A DNA stretch of 64,000 nt from Saprospiraceae bacterium (GCA_016713025.1 JADJPZ010000004.1:3286001-3350000); one strand, 5' to 3'. Counted from the first letter of the stretch, positions 37,223 to 46,973 are shown. The notes: generated from the letters alone by a model not told the origin. Numbers and translations are program-made.

Positions 37223-37981
37223 ATGTTTATAGATACTCATGCTCATATTTATTTAAAAGAATTTGAAAAAGACCTGGACACAATCTTGGTAAATGCACAA
37301 TCAAATGGAGTATCACACATTTTAATGCCCAACATTGATGAAGCATCTATGCCTCTGATGATCGATGTGGCTAAAAGTCATTCTTTTTGCCATTCAATGC
37401 TTGGGTTGCATCCGTGCCATGTCTATGATGATTATAAAAAGGTAATTGAAAATCTTTGGAAACAATATGGTCAGCATACATTTTATGCTGTTGGCGAAAT
37501 AGGCATTGACCTCTACTGGGACAAAACATTTCACCTAGAACAGGTGGATGCATTCAAAAGGCAAATTGCATTGGCAAAAGAAGTCAATCTTCCTTTTGTA
37601 ATACATTCCAGAGATGCACTTGATATCACCATTTCAATTGTACAAGAAATGCAAGATGGTTCTCTTCGTGGTATATTCCATTGTTTCAATGGTGATGAAA
37701 TGCAAGCACATAAAATTATAGATGCAGGATTTTTATTGGGTATAGGAGGTGTGGTGACTTATAAAAATGCAGGTTTGGACAAAGTAATGGCACACATGCC
37801 CTTGTCCAGCTTAGTACTCGAAACAGATGCACCTTATCTCAGTCCGATACCTTACAGAGGAAAACGGAATGAACCTGCATATATATTACAGATCGCTACC
37901 AAGCTCGCTGAAGTAAAAAACACCACCATAGAAGAAGTCGGATTGATCACGACCCAAAATGCTAAAGAATTATTTTTTTAG
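37223..37981 (+). CDS. tatD: TatD-family metal-dependent hydrolase (DNase-like)
   Basis: 252-residue TIM-barrel amidohydrolase-like enzyme. Metal ligands are His6 and His8 (FIDTHAHIYL), Glu in AVGEIGIDLYW, His in FVIHSRDA, His in GIFHCFNG and Asp in LVLETDAPYLSP. The family includes 3'-5' DNases used in repair and quality control. It is divergent from rnhA with a 31-bp gap. The stop codon is TAG. Confidence 0.94.
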   Translation: MFIDTHAHIYLKEFEKDLDTILVNAQSNGVSHILMPNIDEASMPLMIDVAKSHSFCHSMLGLHPCHVYDDYKKVIENLWKQYGQHTFYAVGEIGIDLYWDKTFHLEQVDAFKRQIALAKEVNLPFVIHSRDALDITISIVQEMQDGSLRGIFHCFNGDEMQAHKIIDAGFLLGIGGVVTYKNAGLDKVMAHMPLSSLVLETDAPYLSPIPYRGKRNEPAYILQIATKLAEVKNTTIEEVGLITTQNAKELFF

Positions 37982-38300
37982 TGAAATCAACAAGGTCAAG
38001 ATATCGTAATTTGAAGATGGTTAGACACTTATTATAGGAGAAAATGAAAATTTAAACCTACTCACATCCAATAAATAATCCTTCACTAAAATAAGGTATA
38101 TCTGATGATAGGAAATGTAGTTTAAAGACAAATTTCTGAACTTACACATTTAAACTGCAATTCTCCTAAAGGTCCAAAAAATTTTATTTAATAAAAAATG
38201 ACACCTATTAGATTGATTATCTGCAAATTGTGCATTACGAAAATAAGTATAAAAAAAAACCTTTTGATAAGTTGGGATTTATTACAAAATTTGCGGTGTT
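37982..38300. other. Gene-free stretch before tRNA-Ser
   Basis: 319 bp, AT-rich, no open frame of coding character, no clear hairpin. It should contain the tRNA promoter but I see no firm box. Confidence 0.4.
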
Positions 38301-38388
38301 GGAGAGTTGTCCGAGTGGTTGAAGGAGCACGCCTGGAAAGTGTGTATACCTCAAAAGGGTATCGAGGGTTCGAATCCCTCACTCTCCG
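38301..38388 (+). tRNA. tRNA-Ser (anticodon GGA)
   Basis: Acceptor GGAGAGT/ACTCTCC, D arm with GTCCGAGTGG, anticodon loop CTGGAAA (anticodon GGA), a long variable arm and T arm GAGGGTTCGAATCCCTC. CCA is not encoded. 88 bases, class II. Confidence 0.96.
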
Positions 38389-38486
38389 CAAAAAAAATAA
38401 CTTGTAATTATTAACTAATTTAAATATTTTTTACTTTTAACCTTTATTTATTAATCTTATTATTCTTAAACGTAAATTAACAAATC

Positions 38487-39317
38487 ATGCGAAAAATTTT
38501 AATTTTAATCGGAGTATTTATGATTGCATCCTATATCGGTGCATTTGACATGGTGGCTCAGGCAGCTGACTCTACTGCTGCAGCCCTTACAGATGCAGCT
38601 GCCGGAGCTGTAGATAGTGCAGCAGCAGCTGTAACAGAGACAGTAGAGGAAGCTGGTACTGCTATCGCAGAAGCGACAGAAGCTCCAGGTGCTTTTCAGG
38701 TATTGAAAGAAAAGTTTATTGAAGGTGACTGGGTTTGGATGACTCCGGTATTATTGTGTATGATTTTTGGTTTGGCATTCTGTATTGAAAGAATCATTAC
38801 ACTCAACATTGCTTCTGCCAATACCGATACATTGATGAGAAAGATCGATGATAAACTTGCTAGTGGAGACTTAGAAGGAGCGAAAGATGTAGCTAAAGCG
38901 ACACCAGGTCCGGCTGCAAGTGTCATATATGAAGGTCTCAGAAACGCAGCATCAGGACCTGAAGGAGTAGAGAAAGCAATTGTTTCTTATGGATCCGTAC
39001 AAATGTCACTTCTGGAGAAAGGTCTAATTTGGATTTCTCTATTCATTGCACTTGCTCCGATGTTAGGGTTCCTCGGAACAGTTATCGGTATGATTCAGGC
39101 ATTTGACAAAATTCAGGCTGCGGGTGATATCTCTCCTACAGTAGTTGCGGGTGGTATCAAGGTAGCCCTTTTGACCACAGTGTTTGGTCTTATTGTTGCC
39201 ATCATACTTCAGATTTTTTATAACTATATTGTTTCTAAAATAGATGGCATAACTACAAAAATGGAAGAATCATCCATTGCACTTATAGAGACTATGTTAC
39301 GTAACAAGACAATATAA
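38487..39317 (+). CDS. exbB: ExbB/TolQ/MotA-family proton-channel protein
   Basis: 276 residues. After a signal-like hydrophobic N-terminus comes an Ala-rich region (about 25-70), then three transmembrane helices (about 84-104, 176-200 and 218-240) including the family signature APMLGFLGTVIGMIQAF. ExbB-type proteins use the proton gradient to drive an outer-membrane process with an ExbD partner. Here it is followed by a small membrane protein and two ExbD genes in one operon. The energised process (TonB-type import or another) is not stated by the sequence. Confidence 0.93.
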   Translation: MRKILILIGVFMIASYIGAFDMVAQAADSTAAALTDAAAGAVDSAAAAVTETVEEAGTAIAEATEAPGAFQVLKEKFIEGDWVWMTPVLLCMIFGLAFCIERIITLNIASANTDTLMRKIDDKLASGDLEGAKDVAKATPGPAASVIYEGLRNAASGPEGVEKAIVSYGSVQMSLLEKGLIWISLFIALAPMLGFLGTVIGMIQAFDKIQAAGDISPTVVAGGIKVALLTTVFGLIVAIILQIFYNYIVSKIDGITTKMEESSIALIETMLRNKTI

Positions 39318-39347
39318 TTTTTGTAATAATAAATTAAACATGAAATC

Positions 39348-39848
39348 ATGACTAAATTATATAATATTTTATTAAAAAACGGAGATGGAATTGCCGTAGG
39401 TTTTAGTGCATTGATGTTTATTTTGTTTGGAGTGAGTGTTTACTTAGGATCCACATCAGGAGGATATGACCTTAGCACACTTACAGATATGCCTGATAAA
39501 TCAAATGTCAATATTTTTAACGTAGGGCTTTATACAGTAATCATTTTGGGAGTAATTGCGATAGCTTTGACAATATTTGGTATCCTTTGGGATATTTTTA
39601 AGAATTTCAAAACAGGGTCGAAATCTATCCTTGGTTTTGCAGCTATTGTAGTAGCATTTTTAGGTTTTTACTTTACCTCGGCCCACGATAGTGGTGGTAG
39701 ATTTGATGCATATTGGAGTCAAGATCCATTCTATATCACTGAAGGACTTAGCAAATTTATATCTGCAGGACTATATACATTGATAGCATTAACATTTGTA
39801 TCTTTCTTGCTGATATTGTTCTTTGAAGTAAAGAGCTTTTTTAAATAA
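39348..39848 (+). CDS. Four-helix membrane protein in the ExbB/ExbD operon
   Basis: 166 residues with four predicted transmembrane segments (about 15-35, 58-80, 92-110 and 140-162). It lies between exbB and two exbD genes, with 30- and 23-bp gaps, so it is probably part of the same complex. I do not recognise a named family. The loop between helices 3 and 4 (TSAHDSGGRFDAYWSQDPF) would face outside. Confidence 0.75.
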   Translation: MTKLYNILLKNGDGIAVGFSALMFILFGVSVYLGSTSGGYDLSTLTDMPDKSNVNIFNVGLYTVIILGVIAIALTIFGILWDIFKNFKTGSKSILGFAAIVVAFLGFYFTSAHDSGGRFDAYWSQDPFYITEGLSKFISAGLYTLIALTFVSFLLILFFEVKSFFK

Positions 39849-39871
39849 TTAATTCTTAAAAAATTAATAAA

Positions 39872-40417
39872 ATGTCAAAGAAAAACCGGATGAGTAATGA
39901 AATCAATGCAGGATCGATGGCTGACATCGCTTTCCTACTCTTGATTTTCTTTCTCGTGACGACAACAATAGCAGAGGATAAGGGGGTTTTAGTAAAATTG
40001 CCTCCTTACTCTGAAGAACCACCACCTGATGTCAGGCTGAATACCAGGAATATTTATTCTGTTATGGTCAACGCCCAAAATCAGTTGCTCGTAAGAGGTG
40101 AGTTGATGAAAATTGAACAATTGAAGCATAATGCAAAAATTTTCATCCTAAACCCTGATAAGAGGTCCGATATGTCTGATGATCCAACTAAGGCAATCAT
40201 TTCGATCAAAAATGACAGAGGCACGAAGTACAAAACCTATCTCGAAGTGTACAATGAGTTAAAAGCAGCTTATAATGAACTTTGGGAAGAGGCAGCAATG
40301 GCAAAATTTGGTAAAAATCTGGAAGAACTCAAAGGTTCGCAGCAAAAAGAAATCAAAGATGCAATTCCTTTGGTTATTTCTGAAGCTGAACCTACCAAGT
40401 TTGGAGAAGAAAAATAA
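39872..40417 (+). CDS. exbD: ExbD/TolR-family biopolymer transport protein 1
   Basis: 181 residues. A single N-terminal transmembrane helix (about 17-37) with the family's ion-pathway Asp (NAGSMADIAFLLLIFFLVTT) is followed by a periplasmic domain. Partner of the ExbB-type channel. The periplasmic domain carries an extra polar insert compared with ordinary ExbD (TKAIISIKNDRGTKYKTYLE). Second exbD copy lies 27 bp downstream. Confidence 0.9.
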   Translation: MSKKNRMSNEINAGSMADIAFLLLIFFLVTTTIAEDKGVLVKLPPYSEEPPPDVRLNTRNIYSVMVNAQNQLLVRGELMKIEQLKHNAKIFILNPDKRSDMSDDPTKAIISIKNDRGTKYKTYLEVYNELKAAYNELWEEAAMAKFGKNLEELKGSQQKEIKDAIPLVISEAEPTKFGEEK

Positions 40418-40444
40418 TTTTTTGAAAATTTAAATACGATATTT

Positions 40445-40921
40445 ATGTCAAAATTCAAAAAAAAGCAAGGTAATGTTACTCCCGGGATATCCACAGCGTC
40501 CTTACCTGATATCGTTTTCATGCTCTTGTTTTTCTTCATGGTGGTAACCAAGATGAGAGATACAGAATTGATGGTAAAGGTGGTCACTCCTATGGCTTCA
40601 GAATTGACCAAGCTCGAAAAAAAATCACTAGTCAATTTTGTTTTTATAGGCAGACCTACTGATAAATGGAAAAAGGCGGCAGGATCCAAACCTAGAATCC
40701 AACTAGGAGACAAATTCTCTACAGTGGATGATATTCCTTTGTTTCTCGCTAACTTTAAGACTTCTGTTCCGGAAGGCCAGCATACCAGTATCATATCATC
40801 ATTAAAAATAGATAATGATGTGACTATGGGTTTGGTCGGAGATGTCAAAACAGCCTTAAGGAAAGCAGGACAATTAAAAATCAATTATTCTGCCAAAAAA
40901 CGTGAGCGTACTAAAGGATAA
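40445..40921 (+). CDS. exbD: ExbD/TolR-family biopolymer transport protein 2
   Basis: 158 residues. Transmembrane helix about 17-36 with the Asp in SLPDIVFMLLFFFMVVTKM, then a periplasmic domain ending in a basic tail (KKRERTKG). The two ExbD copies differ, so they may form a heterodimer. A strong terminator follows. Confidence 0.9.
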   Translation: MSKFKKKQGNVTPGISTASLPDIVFMLLFFFMVVTKMRDTELMVKVVTPMASELTKLEKKSLVNFVFIGRPTDKWKKAAGSKPRIQLGDKFSTVDDIPLFLANFKTSVPEGQHTSIISSLKIDNDVTMGLVGDVKTALRKAGQLKINYSAKKRERTKG

Positions 40922-40952
40922 TTAGAATTTTATAGCGTATTCTGATAAGATT

Positions 40953-40988
40953 AAAAAGCCCCGAAATAAAAACTTCGGGGCTTTTTTT
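40953..40988 (+). terminator. Rho-independent terminator of the exbB-exbD operon
   Basis: AAAAAGCCCCGAA pairs with TTCGGGGCTTTTTTT around an eight-base loop. Confidence 0.93.
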
Positions 40989-41010
40989 GTTTTGTATTTT
41001 TTCACATCAA

Positions 41011-41092
41011 TATCTGTCATACGGCTTTTTGTAGGGCTAAGAATTATAAATTACATAATGTATGGCATCGCAGTTGCAAACTGCAACGATCT
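41011..41092. repeat. Direct repeat of about 82 bp, copy 1
   Basis: Begins TATCTGTCATACGGCTTTTT and ends near a TCGCAGTTGCAAACTGC dyad. Nearly identical to 41369-41451. Confidence 0.85.
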
Positions 41093-41284
41093 ATGTGGTG
41101 GGTAAATTTAAAGTAACTTCGTTTGTCAAAGTCTCACCTGACTTTAACGGAACCTATCTTACGGTCCTGGACCTGTTGTGGACAATGTACTCCTGGTCAT
41201 GAGACCGGTAGATTAAAAAAATCAAAAGTCAGAGACTTTGAACAACAGACTTATTGAGTAAAGTATTTTACACAAAACTGATGG

Positions 41285-41303
41285 TCGCAGTTTGTAACTG
41301 CGA
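41285..41303. repeat. Isolated TCGCAGTT-TGT-AACTGCGA dyad
   Basis: Perfect 8-bp arms around three bases. It matches the dyad inside both direct repeats, placed between them. Confidence 0.7.
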
Positions 41304-41368
41304 TCCAATTATTAAAGAATTTGCAATTCGATTGCCTGATTTAGAGTGTAAAAAAGCCGCACAAATTT

Positions 41369-41451
41369 ATCTGTCATATGGCTTTTTGTAGGGCTAAGAA
41401 TTATAAATTCATAATGTATGGCATCGCAGTTGCAAACTGCGACGATCAATA
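41369..41451. repeat. Direct repeat of about 82 bp, copy 2
   Basis: Matches 41011-41092 apart from a few changes. Its dyad TCGCAGTT-GCA-AACTGCGA is perfect here. Confidence 0.85.
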
Positions 41452-41625
41452 GGGAGGGAAGGTTGGGGTGGGTAATTTAAAGGAATTGACCGATAATCTC
41501 GCTTTTATCCCACCTGCCATTTAGATGTGATGGTTTGCCATCGATGTAAATGACGATGTGAAATGAATCGCAAGTCATCTTGGCCAAAATTAAATATCTT
41601 GACTTTCACTTCAACATAAAAATTT

Positions 41626-41725
41626 AATGTCGTTTAGATAAAGTATTTTTAGTTGTTTTTACCCATCCTAAATCCTTCCCTTTGAAGGGAAGGACTTCAT
41701 AATATAACCTTATCTAAACGACATT
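41626..41725. repeat. 100-bp palindromic interspersed element, copy 2
   Basis: Terminal arms AATGTCGTTTAGATAAAG and CTTATCTAAACGACATT; central dyad CCTTCCCTTTGAAGGGAAGG. Compensating changes keep the central stem (TTCCC/GGGAA) although bases differ from copy 1. Confidence 0.9.
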
Positions 41726-41749
41726 GCATAAAAATTTAATCATACTCTC

Positions 41750-44659
41750 TCAAATCTTGACAAACTTGATTCGATATCGAATACCTGTATGTGTAGATAT
41801 AGTCAAAATATAGGCTCCGGCACATAAATGGCCCAAAGGAATGTTCTGGTCTTTGAGATGTTGCTCTGTTACAATGATTTGACCGGTGATGCTGGAAATG
41901 TTGTAGCTTAAGTTATCATGATGTAATGAAGAAGTCACATTCAAAATATCATGAGCAGGGTTCGGATTTATTGAAAATAAGGTCGGGATATCTTCAATTG
42001 TATTGATCTTGCAGGAAGTTCTGAAAGTGTCAATAATCGAAAATTCAGAATTTAATGAATCACAATTGATCTGGTATCTATATTCGTAGAGTTTACATTC
42101 TTCAAGATTATTAAGTACAAGCGTGTCCTTTCCTGAGGCTACCTTCCAATCAGTGCTGCCTTTTACTTTGTAGTGTACCTTTATAGAATCACGCACCCCC
42201 TGCAAAAAGTAGTTATTGAGTATGATTGCCTTGTTTTTATCAACACTGAGTACATCGATATCAGCTCTGTTGGAGCACAGATTGTTGTTATTGAGAAAAA
42301 CACAGTAATCTTCAACTTCCCCGTACTCAAAATCAAGGTGATCACAAGCCCCATCAAACCTTTCATAAGACATGATGACTCTTAATTTTGTCAACCCCTG
42401 TGTAGCTTTTAATGGAATTTTGATTTGACCCTTCACAGAATCCTTTACAGATTCAGTTTTAAAAATCAACTCGTCAAGTGTCCATTTACCATTTTGATCA
42501 AGATCAATATAGATTTTAAAATAGTCGGAAAACGAGGAGCCTGAATATCCTGGTTTGATAAAAAAATCATATGTCTTGCCTGCATCAAGGATGATATTAC
42601 TGATGCCAGAGAAATCTCTGTACCCTTCTTTAGAAGTCCCTGATTTATTGGTTATTTTATTGATGGTGAATGACTCTATCCACTCCTGGCTGGCATCTTT
42701 TCTGCTGATAGGACAGTAAGGATTATCGGAACAACTGCCGCAACTGGTACTGGCAATAAATTCTGTTGTGGGTGGGGACTCGTTATTATATTTTTTGCAG
42801 AATGCCTTTATTACAAATGTATAAGCTGTACACTCGGGTACTTTTTTTAATAAAAATGATTTATCCTGGAGCAGGGTATCTATCCACTTATCAGCAGGAC
42901 CTTTGTAAGAAACTTTAAAGGTTGCATCTTCTCCTGACCAATTGAGTGTGATAGAATTTATTGAAGATTCTATAGGCTTTATCACCGGCATACTACAACA
43001 CCCTGTGGTGTTTATATATTTTGAGTAGCTGAATGGGCCAGGTAGCAAGCCGCAATTACTGCCTGTTTGAACTTCATATTCGGTACATGTTTTGAGTCCA
43101 CCGATCATGTGTCCGTTTTTGATGTTACTGATTTCAATCCAATTATTGACTCCAACTTCTCTGTATCTCAAGTTTACTTTAGCGGTGCCTTGATCATTGA
43201 CCCAGCTTACCGCAAATGAGAGCTCACTCGGTTGGATGATGATCCCAGCTGGCGGAGAACAGTTTTCACACAATGAAATAGTATTTTTCAGTGCCCGGTA
43301 AGCATTGAGTTTACCGTTTGTGGTCGATATACCCTTCATACTTTCATTGAGTAATACACCGTGCAGGATCATATCTTTGGCGACCAATGCAGCTTTCGCA
43401 GGATCTGACTTTGCGAGATTCTGAAAGACATTACACTGTGTGGCATAGATCAATCCTATCACTCCTGTAGCGTGAGGTGTTGCAGCTGAGGTACCTCCGA
43501 AAGTACCATAATCATTTCGGGTCACGGTATACACTTGATGCCCATAAGCACCCAGGTCAACAGACTTTCTGCCATATCCCGCACTATTTATTTTTAAATC
43601 TGCCCGTGTGAGATTTGTAACAGATATCAGGTATTCGCTTGTACAGGTTGTAGGCATATCCCCATTGGTATCCACATCAGTACTCGAATTGGTGGTGGCA
43701 CCACAGTTGAGTATCCCTATACCGCCCAGTGAATCAAATAGGGCACACCATAGAGGAGCATCTTCAGCTTGCAAATTATCTACTCCCCACGAAGCGTTGG
43801 TAGCAACAATATAAGCTCCTTTTTTACCTCCTGATGTGTTATACAATTTTCTTTGAACAAATGCGTACTCATATGATGATAAAGCACTGGCTTCTGTGGC
43901 AACTCCATAGTTTACCGGCATCAGCTTAACACGCCAGTTTATACCGGAGACACCTTTCCCATTATTGCCGCTTGCACCTATTATACCTGCCACCGGAGTT
44001 CCATGTGATGCTCCTGTCCAGACATTATCATTCTTTGAGACGATGTTCCATCCTTTATAATCATCTATGTAGCCATTACCGTCGTCATCTTTACCGTTTG
44101 CAGGTATTTCGTGATGATTTATCCAAATGTTTTCTACTATGTCAGGATGCATACCATTGACCCCATCGTCTATAACACATATAACGATAGTATCTCCAAA
44201 TGCTGAACTACCCCCTGTAGTTATATCCCATGCACGTTCCATATCCATGTCAGCTCCCGCAACACCACCTGATGAGCCATCATTCCTATACTGCCACTGT
44301 TTACTATATTCAGGATCATTAGGAATGACTCTGTGTGTCAGGTATCTGTTTTTTTGTACAGAAACAACTTCCGGATTATCTTTCAAAAATTTTATATAGC
44401 TTTCCTCCTGCTGACCGGAACCATTATATTTTACAAGCCAAAGATGAAAAGGTGCCTTCATCACCTGATGATATGTAAGAATTTGACCATTTCCAGATGA
44501 CCTTGAATCTGTTATAGCGCTTCTCAATCGAATGATACTGCTTTCATGCTGTACTCTGATGATATATTCGCCTGGAACTTCATTGTGCAACTGAGCACTC
44601 AATATCATTGAAGATATCAAAGTCATGGTAATAACAAAATACGTCCTCAATAAGGTCAT
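41750..44659 (-). CDS. Secreted subtilisin-family (S8) peptidase with Fn3, GEVED and T9SS domains
   Basis: 969 residues. Signal peptide (to about 22), inhibitor-like pro-region, then the S8 domain with Asp164 (CVIDDGVNGMHPDI), His219 (SHGTPVAG) and Ser391 (GGTSAATPHATG). An Asp-rich loop (KDDDGNGYIDD, about 190-200) probably binds calcium. Next come several fibronectin type III-like modules, a GEVED domain (IYIDLDQNGKWTLDELIF, FEYGEVEDYC) and a C-terminal T9SS type A sorting tail (NPNPAHDILNVTS ending RIKFVKI). Expected on the cell surface or secreted via the T9SS. A palindromic element lies just after the stop. Confidence 0.94.
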   Translation of the reverse strand: MTLLRTYFVITMTLISSMILSAQLHNEVPGEYIIRVQHESSIIRLRSAITDSRSSGNGQILTYHQVMKAPFHLWLVKYNGSGQQEESYIKFLKDNPEVVSVQKNRYLTHRVIPNDPEYSKQWQYRNDGSSGGVAGADMDMERAWDITTGGSSAFGDTIVICVIDDGVNGMHPDIVENIWINHHEIPANGKDDDGNGYIDDYKGWNIVSKNDNVWTGASHGTPVAGIIGASGNNGKGVSGINWRVKLMPVNYGVATEASALSSYEYAFVQRKLYNTSGGKKGAYIVATNASWGVDNLQAEDAPLWCALFDSLGGIGILNCGATTNSSTDVDTNGDMPTTCTSEYLISVTNLTRADLKINSAGYGRKSVDLGAYGHQVYTVTRNDYGTFGGTSAATPHATGVIGLIYATQCNVFQNLAKSDPAKAALVAKDMILHGVLLNESMKGISTTNGKLNAYRALKNTISLCENCSPPAGIIIQPSELSFAVSWVNDQGTAKVNLRYREVGVNNWIEISNIKNGHMIGGLKTCTEYEVQTGSNCGLLPGPFSYSKYINTTGCCSMPVIKPIESSINSITLNWSGEDATFKVSYKGPADKWIDTLLQDKSFLLKKVPECTAYTFVIKAFCKKYNNESPPTTEFIASTSCGSCSDNPYCPISRKDASQEWIESFTINKITNKSGTSKEGYRDFSGISNIILDAGKTYDFFIKPGYSGSSFSDYFKIYIDLDQNGKWTLDELIFKTESVKDSVKGQIKIPLKATQGLTKLRVIMSYERFDGACDHLDFEYGEVEDYCVFLNNNNLCSNRADIDVLSVDKNKAIILNNYFLQGVRDSIKVHYKVKGSTDWKVASGKDTLVLNNLEECKLYEYRYQINCDSLNSEFSIIDTFRTSCKINTIEDIPTLFSINPNPAHDILNVTSSLHHDNLSYNISSITGQIIVTEQHLKDQNIPLGHLCAGAYILTISTHTGIRYRIKFVKI

Positions 44660-44867
44660 GAATGTAATTTACTATTCAAAAGTAACGTTTTTTATTAAGA
44701 TATAGTACATCAAAATAATTAATTGTACAAAATGTTCAATAAGTAAATTATAAAGTCAAAATTGAAGATAAATGAATATTTGTGCTATATTTTACTAAAA
44801 GACACTAAAATAGATACAAATTACAAAATTATTTAATGTAAATGCATTACATATTAAATTAAAACCT

Positions 44868-44875
44868 TATATTTG
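44868..44875 (+). promoter_or_regulatory. Putative -7 box of the TPR/SPOR protein gene
   Basis: TATATTTG matches TAnnTTTG, 38 bp before the ATG. Confidence 0.4.
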
Positions 44876-44912
44876 TCATTTAATTTGGTCTCAATTGTAA
44901 ACTTCGGAAATA

Positions 44913-46973
44913 ATGGACAAGAAAATAATATTACTTTTTTGCTTGCTGTTTGTTGCTGGTATATCCTACTCCAATGCACAAAAATTGCTAAAAAAAGCAG
45001 ATCTTCATATTCAAAACCACGAGTATGACAAAGCGGCACAACAATATTTGCAGTACCTCAAAAAGCACAAGAATGACTTTGAAACCATGAATCTGCTTGC
45101 CGCGTCACTTGCAAAAAGTGGTGATCTGTCAAATGCAGATATATGGTACAAAAAGATAATCACAGAAAACCAAGCTGTACAACCCGAAATTATTTTACAG
45201 CATGGGCTGGTTCTTAAAAAAATGGGTTACTACAAAGAAGCCATATCCAGATTTAATGAATTAAAAAAATTCAACTATGCAGAGGGTACATTTTACACTC
45301 AAGGATGTGATTTTGCTTTGAATGCAGTGAGTAAACCAGCTGACTATGAATTAATATCACTACCTGTCAGCAGTAGTGCTTCAGATTATGGATTGACATT
45401 TTATAAAAAAATGCCTGTATTTACTTCATTCAGGGAGGACATACTCATGACCGAAAAAGAAAAAGAATTGCAAGGTGACGCATCAGGTCAGAAAACCTTT
45501 ATTTATAACAGCACCAAAAACAGACTACTTTTTATAAAAGGTCCTGATTCAAAAATCAATCACGTAGGTCCGGTAAGTTTTTCAGAAGACGGCAAAAAAT
45601 GTGCTATCATTGAAGCAAAGTCCGTAGACGAAAACAATTTTATACTCCATCCTAAAGTATCAAGATTACTCATTGCTAATGTCAATAATAACGGTGAGAT
45701 AGAATCATATAAGCCTTTCACGCACAATGAAGTAGGGTCAACTATAAATTCAGCATTTATGGCTTATGAAGGGACAGCTTTGTACTTTTCTTCTGATCGT
45801 TCAGGTGGCTTTGGAGGATATGATTTGTATGTTTCTTACTATAAAAACAATGAATGGACAATGCCTGAAAACTTAGGTAGCAATATCAATAGTCCTGGAA
45901 ATGAAGTGACACCTTGTCTGAAGGACGGTGGATTATATTTCTCATCTGATTATCATAAGGGCTTGGGTGGCTTTGACATATTCGTCAGTCAGGTTCTCGA
46001 TGGAGTATGGAGTAATCCTGAAAACAAAGGTTTCGGCATAAATTCATCAGCAGATGAATTTTTCCCTGCATTCAATAGTCTTGAAGAATTTTTTATCACA
46101 TCTAACAGACTGGGAGGAAAAGGAAAGTATGACATATATAAGGCTTTCAAACTGACTCCTGAAAAGAAGGTCGAACAAATGGCTACCACTACCCCTCCGC
46201 CGGCAGTAAGTCTCGAAGAACTTGCAGTACAAACACAGTCTCCATCAAATGAAAATAAAAGTGTAACACAGGAAGATCCTAAAAAAGCCTTTTCACTTCC
46301 TGAATTTGATGTAAATAAAATAGGTTCAAATGCCGCTGCAACTGAAGTAAGTTTCACAGGAGCATACAGAGTAGCTTTGCAGGAAACAATACCAAATACA
46401 GAAGTCTTTTTTATCCAATTAGCCTCCGTTTCGTCTCAGAAACCTGATTTTAGCAAATTCAAATCGCTGCTAAAATATGGAAATATATACAAAATGGCAA
46501 ACAATAAAATTCTGAAAGTGCGGTTAGGATATTTTTCTGAAAGGAAGGAAGCCGAAGATGTTTTAGTGAAAGTAAAACAAAATGGATATAAAGATGCATT
46601 CATATCTTTTGAGTTGCTCAACACTGCACAAATGGAGCTGGTACTCACAGGTACAGATGAATCCAGTTTTACAGATAAAGGCAATTTTAACACCAAAAAT
46701 CCGGAAGTAGAAAAATCATATAAATCTCCAAGTAAATATAAAGTGAGATTGGCTTCCTATGAGGACCCAATCTGGTTTGATATCAATAAAGTTAAAGACT
46801 TGGGTCGCATAGAGCAATGGACAAAAGGAGGTTGGACAATATTTATTCTTGCCGGATTTAATAATATCGAAGAAGCAAAAAAAGCTCAAATCAGTGCCTT
46901 GAACAGAGGGTATAAGACAGCAGAAGTTGTCATCGACAATGGAGGCATACTCGAAAGATTAAAACAGAATTAG
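44913..46973 (+). CDS. TPR / beta-propeller (PD40) / double SPOR envelope protein, PorE-like
   Basis: 686 residues. Signal peptide (to about 23, YSNAQ), TPR-like repeats (about 25-140), then a PD40-type beta-propeller with repeated SSDRSGGFGGYDLYVS, SSDYHKGLGGFDIFVS and TSNRLGGKGKYDIYKA blades. In place of the OmpA-like domain found in PorE and similar T9SS proteins there are two SPOR-like domains (FFIQLASVSSQKP... and YKVRLASYEDPIWF...), which also bind peptidoglycan. It may therefore anchor T9SS components to the cell wall. Its place near sigma, porV and porU fits. The link is inference. The stop codon is TAG. Confidence 0.82.
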   Translation: MDKKIILLFCLLFVAGISYSNAQKLLKKADLHIQNHEYDKAAQQYLQYLKKHKNDFETMNLLAASLAKSGDLSNADIWYKKIITENQAVQPEIILQHGLVLKKMGYYKEAISRFNELKKFNYAEGTFYTQGCDFALNAVSKPADYELISLPVSSSASDYGLTFYKKMPVFTSFREDILMTEKEKELQGDASGQKTFIYNSTKNRLLFIKGPDSKINHVGPVSFSEDGKKCAIIEAKSVDENNFILHPKVSRLLIANVNNNGEIESYKPFTHNEVGSTINSAFMAYEGTALYFSSDRSGGFGGYDLYVSYYKNNEWTMPENLGSNINSPGNEVTPCLKDGGLYFSSDYHKGLGGFDIFVSQVLDGVWSNPENKGFGINSSADEFFPAFNSLEEFFITSNRLGGKGKYDIYKAFKLTPEKKVEQMATTTPPPAVSLEELAVQTQSPSNENKSVTQEDPKKAFSLPEFDVNKIGSNAAATEVSFTGAYRVALQETIPNTEVFFIQLASVSSQKPDFSKFKSLLKYGNIYKMANNKILKVRLGYFSERKEAEDVLVKVKQNGYKDAFISFELLNTAQMELVLTGTDESSFTDKGNFNTKNPEVEKSYKSPSKYKVRLASYEDPIWFDINKVKDLGRIEQWTKGGWTIFILAGFNNIEEAKKAQISALNRGYKTAEVVIDNGGILERLKQN

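Larger units (their letters stand above)
40922..41749. other. 828-bp gene-free stretch with terminator and several repeats
   Basis: It contains the exbD terminator, two direct repeats of about 82 bp, a lone TCGCAGTT dyad, an inverted repeat pair (41127-41240) and copy 2 of the 100-bp palindromic element. No coding frame is visible. Confidence 0.7.
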
